A stretch of DNA of 6,223 nucleotides from Intestinibacter sp. (GTDB lineage: Bacteria > Bacillota > Clostridia > Peptostreptococcales > Peptostreptococcaceae): assembly GCF_022780145.1 (NCBI RefSeq), contig NZ_JALEXO010000207.1, positions 1 through 6,223 of the forward strand, given 5' to 3'. Made by a program: the position numbers and the translations under genes. Under the pieces are notes generated by a model. That model worked only from the letters and a program-made list of their open reading frames with translations, did no database searches and was not told the origin of the DNA. Positions 1 through 6,158 of this stretch are shown here, piece by piece (position 1 is the first letter of the stretch; the number at the start of each line of letters is the position of its first letter).

Positions 1-978
1 CGTATATCTTTTTTCTGCAGAAGGCTTAAATCTCAGATAATTTTCATCTATATTGTCTATATAATCCCACATAGATAAAAACATTATCGTCAAACTCCAC
101 ACTGCATCTCCCTTTAGCATTATAGCAGCATCCTTCCAATATCCATGCTTTTCGTATTCATTTATATATTCATCAGCTAGATTTATACCACCAGTAAAAC
201 CGACATTTCCATCTATTACAGCTATCTTTCTGTGGTCTCTATTGTTTAATCTTCTAGTAAAAAACGGCTTTATAGGGTTAAACACTCTACATTTGATTCC
301 CTTTTTTTCTATTTCCTTATGGTAATTATGTGGCAGCGTAACTAGACAACCTACATCGTCGTAAATCAACCTTACATCTACGCCTTCTTTGGCCTTTCTC
401 TCTAAAATTTCTAGTATGGAGTTGAACATCTTCCCTTCCTGTATAATAAAATACTCTAAAAAGATGAATTTCTCGGCTTTTTCAAGTTCACTTAAAAGAG
501 CCTCGTACTTTTCTTCTCCTATTTTAAAATAAGTAGTCTCTGTGTTATTATAAACGGGACATTTAGCGTAATCTAAAATGTATTTACTTTGATTTTGAGC
601 GTATATATCCTCTTTCCCTAAACTTTCCATTATTTTATTATCTTGCTTTAGAGAATTAGTCATTTTTATATTTTGGATTACCATTTTTAATTTTTCTCTA
701 GTGCTTAATTTATTCCCACCATATAATAAGTAAAACAACCCTCCAAATATAGGGAAAATAAGCACAGGTATAATCCAGGCTATTTTGTAGCTCGGATTGC
801 TCTTGTTATTTATAATTATAAAAACTATCGCTATACTAAGAGCTAAAGATCCCAAATAAAAATATAGAAAATTTCCTTTATATTGAAATATAAAAAATAC
901 AATTACTGCTATTTGTATTATAAATGAAGTCGCTAAAAGTATCGCCCTTTGTACAGATCTTTTTAATAAAATATTCAT
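1..978 (-). CDS. cls: Cardiolipin synthase (phospholipase D family), N-terminal part, cut by window edge
   Basis: An open frame of 326 codons runs from an ATG at 978 to the window edge without a stop, so the C-terminal part is missing. It has three hydrophobic N-terminal segments (about residues 12-31, 37-56 and 67-87). The third, containing IAWIIPVLIFPIFGG, resembles the PLDc_N membrane domain of cardiolipin synthases. The first catalytic HKD motif follows as HRKIAVID (H249, K251, D256), with FTGGIN just after it. Family members usually carry a second HKD motif near the C-terminus, which would lie outside the window. The known reaction joins phosphatidylglycerol molecules to make cardiolipin at the cytoplasmic membrane. 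The start has an AGAGGG ribosome site about 9 nt upstream. The gene lies in the same direction as the gat operon but behind its terminator, so it is probably a separate unit. A TATAAT at 1005-1010 could be its -10, but no good -35 is visible. The family call is firm; the exact substrate is inferred. Confidence 0.88.
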   Translation of the reverse strand, partial: MNILLKRSVQRAILLATSFIIQIAVIVFFIFQYKGNFLYFYLGSLALSIAIVFIIINNKSNPSYKIAWIIPVLIFPIFGGLFYLLYGGNKLSTREKLKMVIQNIKMTNSLKQDNKIMESLGKEDIYAQNQSKYILDYAKCPVYNNTETTYFKIGEEKYEALLSELEKAEKFIFLEYFIIQEGKMFNSILEILERKAKEGVDVRLIYDDVGCLVTLPHNYHKEIEKKGIKCRVFNPIKPFFTRRLNNRDHRKIAVIDGNVGFTGGINLADEYINEYEKHGYWKDAAIMLKGDAVWSLTIMFLSMWDYIDNIDENYLRFKPSAEKRYT

Positions 979-1018
979 AATTCGTTACCCTCTTTTACAA
1001 TATAATTATATTATCATT

Positions 1019-1062
1019 AAAAAAGAACCATCATATAATTAATTATTACACAATGGTTCCTT
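1019..1062 (-). terminator. Rho-independent terminator of the aspS-gatCAB operon
   Basis: Read on the minus strand, a stem with core GAACCAT/ATGGTTC (1053-1059 with 1025-1031) is extended at its base by a G-U pair and two A-U pairs. It encloses an AT-rich loop of about 21 nt and is followed directly by six T (1024-1019). It lies about 25 nt after the gatB stop. The plus-strand reading has no T-run directly after the stem, so it probably works only for the operon. Confidence 0.85.
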
Positions 1063-1086
1063 AAAATCAATTTTTTAAATTATTTA

Positions 1087-2529
1087 TTAAGCTAGAGCAT
1101 TTAACTTGTCGTCTATCATCTTCTTAGCAACTTGTGGGTTTGCTTTTCCTTTTGATGCCTTCATTACTTGTCCCATTAAATATCCTGCAGCTTGTTTTTT
1201 ACCTGCTTTGAAATCTTCTATTGATTGAGGGTTCTTAGCAAGTACTTCATCTACTAATTTTTCAAGCTCATCAGATGAACTAATTTGAGCAAGTCCTTTT
1301 TCTTCTATTATAGTATTTGGATCCTTGTTAGTTTCAAACATTTCTTCAAATACTTCTTTACCTGCTGTCTTACTTATTTTTCCTTCTTCTATAACTTTTA
1401 TTAATTCTGCTAAGTTTTTAGGTTCCATAGTTATATCTTCTGGTTCTAAGCCTTTAGCATTTAGAAGTCTAAGCATTTCTCCTAATATGTAGTTATCAAC
1501 TGTCTTAGGATCTGCTCCAAGTGCTACTACATCTTCATAAAAATGTGCTAATGTCTTATTAGCTATTATTATAGCAGCGTCTTTTTCTGGTATTTTGTAA
1601 TCTCTTACAAATCTTTCGCGTTTTTCAATTGGCATTTCTGGTAAATTAGCCTTAGTTTCATCTACAAAAGATTGTTCTATTATAATTGGTGTTAAGTCTG
1701 GTTCTGGGAAATATCTGTAGTCATGAGCTTCTTCTTTTGAACGCATTGGTAAAGTTTTAGCTTTTGCAGCATCCCATCTTCTAGTTTCTTGTTTTATCTT
1801 ATGTTGTTCACCGTATTGATATAATTCTCTTTGTCTCTTTTCTTCTTTTTCTAGAGCTTTTTGAACCTCTCTAAATGAGTTTATGTTCTTTATTTCTACC
1901 TTTGTTCCGTATTCTTCTTGTCCAAGTGGTCTTATAGATATGTTGGCGTCACATCTTATTGAACCTTGTTCCATACGGCAGTCTGATACTTCTGCATATT
2001 CAAGAATACCCTTTAATTGTCTCATGAATTCAGCAGCTTCAGCAGGAGAACGTAAATCTGGTTCTGTAACGATTTCTATTAGTGGAACACCACATCTATT
2101 GTAATCTATCAATGAATATGGTTCGTCTTCTAGATGGACAAGCTTACCTGCATCTTCTTCTATATGTATTCTGTTTATTCTGACCTTTACTTCTTTTCCT
2201 TCAAAATCAAATTTTACTAGACCATTGCTACACATTGGTAAATCGTATTGTGAAGTTTGGAAGTTTTTAGTTAAGTCTGGATAAAAGTAGTTTTTTCTGT
2301 CCATTTTATTGTAGTTGTTTATTGTACAATTAAGAGCAGTCCCTGCTTTAATTGCAAGCTTTATTACATCTTCATTTAACACTGGTAAAGTTCCTGGAAT
2401 ACCTAGACATATTGGACAAGTATTTTCATTAGGTTTTTTACCGAATTCTGTAGAACAGCTACAGAATATTTTTGTTTTAGTTTTTAATTCAGCATGTATT
2501 TCAAGTCCTATGACTGTTTCATATACCAT
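1087..2529 (-). CDS. gatB: Asp-tRNA(Asn)/Glu-tRNA(Gln) amidotransferase subunit B (GatB)
   Basis: 480 residues, close to the usual GatB length of about 475. GatB is the tRNA-binding and kinase subunit: it phosphorylates the misacylated Asp or Glu with ATP, then attaches ammonia delivered from GatA. Family landmarks are the N-terminal ETVIGLEIHAEL (E10 and H12, at the family's catalytic position), DRKNYFYPDL (77-86), HIEEDAGK (122-129), RCDANIS (192-198), DYRYFPEPDL (270-279), and the YqeY-like tail with GYLMGQVMKASKGKANPQ (449-466). Four cysteines, C23, C25, C38 and C41, form a CxC...CxxC cluster that probably binds zinc; some GatB proteins, such as that of Staphylococcus aureus as I recall it, lack these cysteines. 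The ATG at 2529 lies 3 nt after the gatA stop. Its ribosome site is formed by the last codons of gatA, so the two are probably translationally coupled. It is the last gene of the operon, followed by a terminator. Confidence 0.97.
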   Translation of the reverse strand: MVYETVIGLEIHAELKTKTKIFCSCSTEFGKKPNENTCPICLGIPGTLPVLNEDVIKLAIKAGTALNCTINNYNKMDRKNYFYPDLTKNFQTSQYDLPMCSNGLVKFDFEGKEVKVRINRIHIEEDAGKLVHLEDEPYSLIDYNRCGVPLIEIVTEPDLRSPAEAAEFMRQLKGILEYAEVSDCRMEQGSIRCDANISIRPLGQEEYGTKVEIKNINSFREVQKALEKEEKRQRELYQYGEQHKIKQETRRWDAAKAKTLPMRSKEEAHDYRYFPEPDLTPIIIEQSFVDETKANLPEMPIEKRERFVRDYKIPEKDAAIIIANKTLAHFYEDVVALGADPKTVDNYILGEMLRLLNAKGLEPEDITMEPKNLAELIKVIEEGKISKTAGKEVFEEMFETNKDPNTIIEEKGLAQISSSDELEKLVDEVLAKNPQSIEDFKAGKKQAAGYLMGQVMKASKGKANPQVAKKMIDDKLNALA

Positions 2530-2532
2530 ATC

Positions 2533-3981
2533 TTACACCTCTCTATCAAATTCTAGTGCTAATTTCTTTTCAAGTTGATAAGCTACTTTGTATATCTTAT
2601 CTTCTGTAAATGTATCACCTATTAATTGGATACCTACTGGAAGACCTTCCTTGCTCTTTCCTCCTGGCATAGATAATGCTGGCACTGTAGCTAGATTTAT
2701 ATTTATTGTGTAAATATCAGCTAAGTACATTGCAGTAGGATCTTCACATCTTTCACCTATTTTAAATGGAAGTATTGGAGATACTGGTCCAAGTATTATA
2801 TCGTATTTTTTGAAGGCTTCTTGGAAGTCAGCTTTTAATTTTGCTCTGAATTTTTGAGCCTTGTTGTAGTAAGCATCGTAGTATCCAGATGATAATGCGT
2901 AAGTTCCAAGCATTATTCTTCTTTTTACTTCGCTACCAAATCCTTCACTTCTACTCTTTTCTATCATATCGTCTACAGATGTGTAGTCTTTTGCTCTGTA
3001 TCCGTAGCTTACTGAGTTGAATCTAGCTAAGTTTGAACTAGCTTCAGCAGAAGATATTATATAATATGGAGCAAGTCCATCTTTAGTTATAGGTAGAGAA
3101 AATTCTTCAACTTCACAGCCTAATTCTTTTAAAGCTTCTAAGTCTTTTAGTACTATTTCTTTGATTTCAGGGTCTAGACCTGCTTCTTCTATGAATTCCT
3201 TTGGTATACCTATTTTCATACCAGCTATATCTTTTCCTAAGTCCTTAGTGTAATCTACTTTTTCACGTCCTTTAGCAGTAGTACAGTCTAAATCATCTTC
3301 TCCAGCAAGTACGTTAAGTAGATAAGCATTGTCTTCTACACTCATAGAGAATGGTCCTATTTGGTCAAGTGAAGAACCGAATGCTATAAGTCCAAATCTA
3401 GATACTAAACCGTAAGTTGGTTTCATACCTACTATACCGCAGAATGAGGCTGGTTGTCTTATAGAACCACCAGTATCTGATCCTATTGCAAGTGGAACCA
3501 TTTCAGAACCAACTGCTGCTGCAGAACCACCTGAAGATCCTCCTGGAACTCTAGTTATATCTATTGGATTTTTAGTTATCTTCATGGCTGAATTTTCTGT
3601 AGAAGAACCCATAGCAAATTCATCTAAGTTAGTTTTTCCTATTAATATAGCATCTTCAGCTAATAATTTCTTGATTATAGTAGCATCGTATGGTGGAACG
3701 AAATCCTCTAGCATTTTTGATGCACAAGTAGTTTTTACACCGTGTGTACATATATTGTCTTTTATTGCTATTGGAATACCAGCTAGTGCTCCTAGTTTTT
3801 CACCATTTTTAACTTTTTCATCTATTTCTTTTGCTTTTTCTAATGCTTCATCAGTTTGAAGTAACAAGAAAGCATCTATTTTATCTTCTTTTTTATTTAT
3901 AACATCTACGTATGATTTAACGACATCATAACTTTTTATATCGCCAGACTTAATCTTAGCTACTGTTTCTCTTATACTCAT
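2533..3981 (-). CDS. gatA: Asp-tRNA(Asn)/Glu-tRNA(Gln) amidotransferase subunit A (GatA)
   Basis: 482 residues from the ATG at 3981, normal for GatA. This is the glutaminase subunit of GatCAB and belongs to the amidase-signature family; it hydrolyses glutamine and passes ammonia to GatB. The Lys/cis-Ser/Ser catalytic triad is complete: K74 in GIPIAIKDN, S149 in PGGSSGGSAAA and S173 in SDTGGSIRQPAS. The spacings between them (75 and 24 residues) match those I know for characterised GatA. An in-frame TTG at 3984 would add one residue, but I prefer the ATG because AGGAGG at 3990-3995 lies 8 nt upstream of it. The gene begins 12 nt after the gatC stop and ends 3 nt before gatB. The first-place alternative, a stand-alone amidase, is ruled out by its neighbours and the very GatA-like sequence. 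Confidence 0.97.
   Translation of the reverse strand: MSIRETVAKIKSGDIKSYDVVKSYVDVINKKEDKIDAFLLLQTDEALEKAKEIDEKVKNGEKLGALAGIPIAIKDNICTHGVKTTCASKMLEDFVPPYDATIIKKLLAEDAILIGKTNLDEFAMGSSTENSAMKITKNPIDITRVPGGSSGGSAAAVGSEMVPLAIGSDTGGSIRQPASFCGIVGMKPTYGLVSRFGLIAFGSSLDQIGPFSMSVEDNAYLLNVLAGEDDLDCTTAKGREKVDYTKDLGKDIAGMKIGIPKEFIEEAGLDPEIKEIVLKDLEALKELGCEVEEFSLPITKDGLAPYYIISSAEASSNLARFNSVSYGYRAKDYTSVDDMIEKSRSEGFGSEVKRRIMLGTYALSSGYYDAYYNKAQKFRAKLKADFQEAFKKYDIILGPVSPILPFKIGERCEDPTAMYLADIYTININLATVPALSMPGGKSKEGLPVGIQLIGDTFTEDKIYKVAYQLEKKLALEFDREV
2536..2542 (-). promoter_or_regulatory. Ribosome binding site of gatB inside the end of gatA
   Basis: AGAGGTG on the minus strand lies 6 nt before the gatB ATG. 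It is made by the last sense codons of gatA (AGA GAG GTG, then TAA). Ribosomes finishing gatA would therefore sit on the gatB start signal, which fits equal production of two subunits of one complex. Confidence 0.8.
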
Positions 3982-3987
3982 CAAAAT

Positions 3988-3995
3988 GACCTCCT
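3988..3995 (-). promoter_or_regulatory. Ribosome binding site of gatA, deciding ATG over TTG
   Basis: AGGAGGTC on the minus strand overlaps the gatC stop codon (TAG, 3994-3996). From the AGGAGG core to the ATG at 3981 is 8 nt; to the in-frame TTG at 3984 it is 5 nt. Spacing and codon strength both favour the ATG. The overlap with the gatC stop suggests translational coupling. Confidence 0.82.
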
Positions 3996-4269
3996 ATTCA
4001 ATGATTTTTGGCACTTCTATAGCAGTGTCTCTCATTGTTTTTACATTTCTAAATAAGTCTTCTATTTCACATTTTTTAGGTATATCTTTTCTAGTTACTG
4101 AAACTGTTGGTCTTTCAACTACAACATCGTCTAAGTCTAGAGCATCTAGTGTTTTGAATTGCTCTAATATATTTTCAAATTCCTTTGCAAATTTTTCAGC
4201 TTCGTCTTCTTCAAAATGAAGCTTAGCTAACTGTGCAATATATTTAACTTGATCCTTACTAATTGCCAT
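3994..4269 (-). CDS. gatC: Asp-tRNA(Asn)/Glu-tRNA(Gln) amidotransferase subunit C (GatC)
   Basis: 91 residues from the ATG at 4269, the usual GatC size. GatC is a small non-catalytic subunit that wraps around the GatA-GatB interface and stabilises the complex. Recognisable parts are the N-terminal helix VKYIAQLAKLHFEEDE, the helix EKFAKEFENILEQFKTLDALD, the middle segment VVERPTVSVTRKDIP, and the typical C-terminal end IEVPKIIE. An in-frame ATG three codons upstream (4278) abuts the AAGGAG ribosome site with no spacing, whereas the ATG at 4269 has 9 nt, so the shorter form is chosen. The gap to the upstream aspS stop is 44 nt with no terminator. The first place in the operon where a Gat subunit appears is here, ahead of its two large partners. 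Confidence 0.95.
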   Translation of the reverse strand: MAISKDQVKYIAQLAKLHFEEDEAEKFAKEFENILEQFKTLDALDLDDVVVERPTVSVTRKDIPKKCEIEDLFRNVKTMRDTAIEVPKIIE

Positions 4270-4278
4270 AATATCCAT

Positions 4279-4284
4279 CTCCTT
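4279..4284 (-). promoter_or_regulatory. Ribosome binding site of gatC, deciding the start codon
   Basis: AAGGAG on the minus strand is directly followed by an ATG (4278), too close to be used efficiently. The second in-frame ATG (4269) lies 9 nt downstream, a normal distance, and gives a protein starting MAISKDQ. Confidence 0.78.
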
Positions 4285-4313
4285 TTTATTTTATTAAATA
4301 TTATATCTTAGTT

Positions 4314-5615
4314 TTATGGAGTTAATCTTTTCATATCTCTTGGTACTAATGTAGCTTCTCTTATGTTTGAAAGTTTTAATATTTTCATAGTAAGTCTTTC
4401 TAAACCTATTGCAAATCCTCCATGTGGTGGCATACCGTATTTAAATGTATCTAGGTAGAAATCAAAATCTTCTGGTTTTAATCCAAATTTGATTATGTTT
4501 TGTTTTAACATTTCATAGTCGTGTATTCTTTGTCCACCTGTAGTTATTTCAAGACCATCGTATATTAAGTCGAAGCTCTTTGTAAGTGTAGGATCTTCGT
4601 CGTCTGGCATAGTATACATTGGTCTTTTAGCCACTGGATATTTAGTTAAAAATACAAATTCTGTACCGTATTTTTCTTTTACATATTTACAGATTAATTC
4701 TTCACCTTTTGCATCTATATTTCCTATTGGTGATTTTTTACCGTATTCTTCAAGTAATATTTTGTGTGCTTCTGCTAAAGTTATTCTTGGTATTTTAACT
4801 TCATTTGGAAGATCTATTTTGTACATTTCTAATTCTTTTTTGCAAACTTTATTTAAATGTTTAAATAAGTAATCTAAGAAGCCTTCTTCTAAATCCATAA
4901 GTTCAAATTCATCTTTTATGAATCCCATTTCTACGTCTAAGCTGACGTATTCATTTAAGTGTCTCCAAGTATTGTGAAGCTCAGCTCTATATGCATGTCC
5001 TATTTCGTATACTCTTTCAAATCCAGCCCCTACCATCATTTGTTTGTAGAATTGTGGTGATTGAGCTAAGAAAGATCTTCTGTCAAAATAGTTTACTGTA
5101 AACATTTCAGATCCACCTTCAGTAGATGAGTCTATAATTTTTGCAGTATGTATTTGTTCGAAGTTTTTAGATCTTAGATAATCTCTAAAAGCTTGTTCTA
5201 TTTCATTTTGAACTTTAAATATTGCACGTATTTCTGGTCTTCTAAGTGCTATTGTTCTGTTGTCTAATTGAGTTTCTAGAGCGGCTTTGTTTTTGAAGCT
5301 GTTTACTTCAAATGGAAGCTTGTCGTAATATGTTTTTCCTAATATTTTGATTTCGTCTACTACGACTTCTACTCCACCTGGTGCTTTTTCATTTTCACTC
5401 TTTTTACCTGTTACTTCTATAGCGTTTTCAAGTCTCAATCCTTCTATTTGTTCCTTATTTGCAACAAGTTGTACTATTCCACTTTTATCTCTTAATTTTA
5501 TGAATACTACATTACTTAAGTCGATTATTTTGTATATCCAACCTCTAAGTAATACAACTTCATCTTTTGAATCTTTTAATTCATTTGCAAATGTTCTTTC
5601 TAATGTCTGCATCAT
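4314..5615 (-). CDS. aspS: Archaeal-type aspartyl-tRNA synthetase, probably non-discriminating (Asp/Asn)
   Basis: 433 residues, the size of archaeal/eukaryotic-type AspRS. The common bacterial type is near 590 residues because of its GAD insertion and C-terminal extension, both absent here. An N-terminal OB-fold anticodon-binding domain (about 10-100) includes RGWIYKIIDL and FIKLRDKSGIVQL. The class II catalytic core contains TEGGSEMF (165-172), AQSPQFYKQ (184-192), motif 2 RAELHNTWRHLNE (210-222), TGGQRIH (359-365) and motif 3 GGFAIGLERL (399-408). AQSPQ and GGQR fit AspRS rather than AsnRS. Pro79 in KAPGGVEV aligns, by my hand alignment, with a position where archaeal non-discriminating enzymes have Pro and discriminating ones Lys. 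Co-transcription with gatCAB also argues that it makes Asp-tRNA(Asn) for amidation. Tandem ATGs at 5615 and 5612 are both possible starts; the ribosome site AGAAAGG (5622-5628) suits 5612 slightly better. It is the first gene of the T-box-controlled operon. Confidence 0.93.
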   Translation of the reverse strand: MMQTLERTFANELKDSKDEVVLLRGWIYKIIDLSNVVFIKLRDKSGIVQLVANKEQIEGLRLENAIEVTGKKSENEKAPGGVEVVVDEIKILGKTYYDKLPFEVNSFKNKAALETQLDNRTIALRRPEIRAIFKVQNEIEQAFRDYLRSKNFEQIHTAKIIDSSTEGGSEMFTVNYFDRRSFLAQSPQFYKQMMVGAGFERVYEIGHAYRAELHNTWRHLNEYVSLDVEMGFIKDEFELMDLEEGFLDYLFKHLNKVCKKELEMYKIDLPNEVKIPRITLAEAHKILLEEYGKKSPIGNIDAKGEELICKYVKEKYGTEFVFLTKYPVAKRPMYTMPDDEDPTLTKSFDLIYDGLEITTGGQRIHDYEMLKQNIIKFGLKPEDFDFYLDTFKYGMPPHGGFAIGLERLTMKILKLSNIREATLVPRDMKRLTP

Positions 5616-5662
5616 TTCATCCCTTTCTATAATATTTAATATCTAAAATACAATTACTTTTT

Positions 5663-5701
5663 AAAATAAAAAACCGCCCCTATACAATAGTATAGGGACG
5701 G
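5663..5701 (-). terminator. T-box leader (attenuator) terminator
   Basis: On the minus strand CCGTCCCTATAC (5701-5690) pairs with GTATAGGGGCGG (5685-5674). This gives 12 pairs including one G-U, with a four-base TATT loop, followed by six T, an A and four T. It ends about 48 nt before aspS and is the default OFF structure of the riboswitch. Confidence 0.95.
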
Positions 5702-5725
5702 GATATATTCCGCGGTACCACCCTA
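5693..5725 (-). promoter_or_regulatory. T-box antiterminator with UGGU acceptor-binding bulge
   Basis: TAGGG (5725-5721) pairs with CCCTA (5697-5693). The seven-base bulge TGGTACC (5720-5714) follows, and GCG (5713-5711) can pair with CGT (5700-5698). UGGU would pair with the tRNA 3' end NCCA. The CCCTA arm is also part of the terminator stem, so the two structures exclude each other. The fourth base, U, allows A or, by wobble, G at the tRNA discriminator position. Confidence 0.9.
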
Positions 5726-5844
5726 GTTGACACATATGTGTCCAACTCTGTAAAGTACAATTATTATACTTTTCCTCTGTTAACGGTGAGTCTCCGTTTA
5801 GCTTTACTCTTACGAAACGTAATTTCTTCTAACCACTCCAAAGT

Positions 5845-5847
5845 GTT
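5845..5847 (-). promoter_or_regulatory. T-box specifier codon AAC (asparagine)
   Basis: The 3' side of the specifier loop reads GAAAUAACA. AAC sits at its 3' end just before the closing helix and is followed by A, as expected for a specifier. It matches tRNA-Asn (anticodon GUU) and the product of the operon. GAA at 5852-5850 is better explained as part of the loop-E motif, and AAU at 5850-5848 overlaps it. Placement is by hand folding and by operon function. Confidence 0.75.
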
Positions 5848-5961
5848 ATTTCAATCTAAGTATCATGTAGAGCTTCCACCATCCTCTACTCTCTATAAAT
5901 CTACATTAAATCTACTTTCTTTTTCATTGCATTTAATTTATTAATTTTTGACTATGTTTAC

Positions 5962-5990
5962 ATTGTAAGATAAAAAAACACTAATTGCAA
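5962..5990 (-). promoter_or_regulatory. Sigma-A-type promoter of the T-box/aspS-gatCAB operon
   Basis: TTGCAA (5990-5985, 4 of 6 to TTGACA) and TACAAT (5967-5962, 5 of 6 to TATAAT) are separated by exactly 17 nt. Transcription would begin near 5955, about 35-40 nt upstream of the first Stem I helix, which is a sensible position for a T-box leader. Confidence 0.7.
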
Positions 5991-6086
5991 CTAATTTTTC
6001 AAATTTTTAACTATTTATTTATTTTTTTTAATTTTTATATTTAAATATTTCACTTTATATATTGTCCAATTTGGTGTTTTTTATTC

Positions 6087-6115
6087 TTTTAAATACAATA
6101 AATTTTAAATATAAT
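6087..6115 (+). promoter_or_regulatory. Possible promoter of the divergent plus-strand gene
   Basis: A perfect TATAAT lies at 6110-6115 with a weak -35 (TTTTAA, 6087-6092) 17 nt upstream; transcription would start about 37 nt before the ATG at 6159. A second candidate overlaps it: TTGGTG (6071-6076), 17 nt, TACAAT (6094-6099). The region is so AT-rich that such matches arise easily. Apart from these and the operon promoter, I see no other element between the T-box and 6158. Confidence 0.35.
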
Positions 6116-6158
6116 TATCTTAATAATAGATAACTAAAGTTACTGAGGGGGCATTAGT

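Larger units (their letters stand above)
5663..5925 (-). promoter_or_regulatory. T-box riboswitch, tRNA(Asn)-sensing, controlling aspS-gatCAB
   Basis: All parts of a transcriptional T-box can be read on the minus strand. Stem I has a base pairing AAAGT/ACTTT (5918-5914 with 5844-5840), a loop-E-like GUA opposite GAA (5904-5902, 5852-5850), a helix ATTTA/TAGAT, the AGAGAG bulge (5894-5889), and an apical GTAGAG/CTCTAC stem closing a GGTGGAA (GGUGNRA) loop at 5880-5874. A IIA/B pseudoknot is formed by GAGT/ACTC (5809-5806, 5791-5788) interleaved with AACGG/CCGTT (5798-5794, 5786-5782). Stem III is the GACACATATGTGTC palindrome with flanking GTT/AAC (5746-5726). The conserved T-box sequence AGGGTGGTACCGCG (5724-5711) and a terminator follow. 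Uncharged tRNA bound at both the specifier and the UGGU bulge should favour the antiterminator and allow transcription of aspS; charged tRNA leaves the terminator formed. Confidence 0.96.

Noticed and set aside
1005..1010. TATAAT on the minus strand upstream of the cardiolipin synthase gene
   Set aside because: The -10 is perfect but the -35 position would fall inside the operon terminator stem and has no resemblance to TTGACA. It remains possible but was not listed as a promoter.
1883..2578. Plus-strand open frames opposite gatB and the gatB/gatA junction
   Set aside because: They are antisense shadows of strongly conserved genes, with low-complexity Ser-rich translations. The same applies to those opposite gatA, gatC and aspS (3584-3859, 3986-4219, 5347-5646).
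4300..4305. TATAAT on the minus strand between aspS and gatC, a possible internal promoter
   Set aside because: No acceptable -35 lies 16-18 nt upstream, and the 44-nt gap is AT-rich enough for chance matches.
5610..5620. ATGAAATGATG at the aspS start: a two-codon reading frame (Met-Lys-stop) overlapping both aspS ATGs
   Set aside because: Its ATG at 5620 is only about 1 nt from the ribosome site, too close to initiate well, so a regulatory upstream frame is unlikely.
5729..5742. GACACATATGTGTC perfect palindrome as a protein operator
   Set aside because: It falls exactly at T-box Stem III, just before the antiterminator, and is explained as an RNA hairpin.
5738..5944. Plus-strand open frame of 68 codons across the T-box
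   Set aside because: It lies antisense to a structured RNA whose conserved motifs explain the sequence. I see no ribosome site or recognisable protein.
5941..6158. AT-rich tract between divergent genes examined for an origin, attachment site, small RNA or repeat
   Set aside because: Only promoter-like elements were found. The homopolymer-rich stretches fit ordinary AT-rich intergenic DNA, with no repeated units or stable hairpins.
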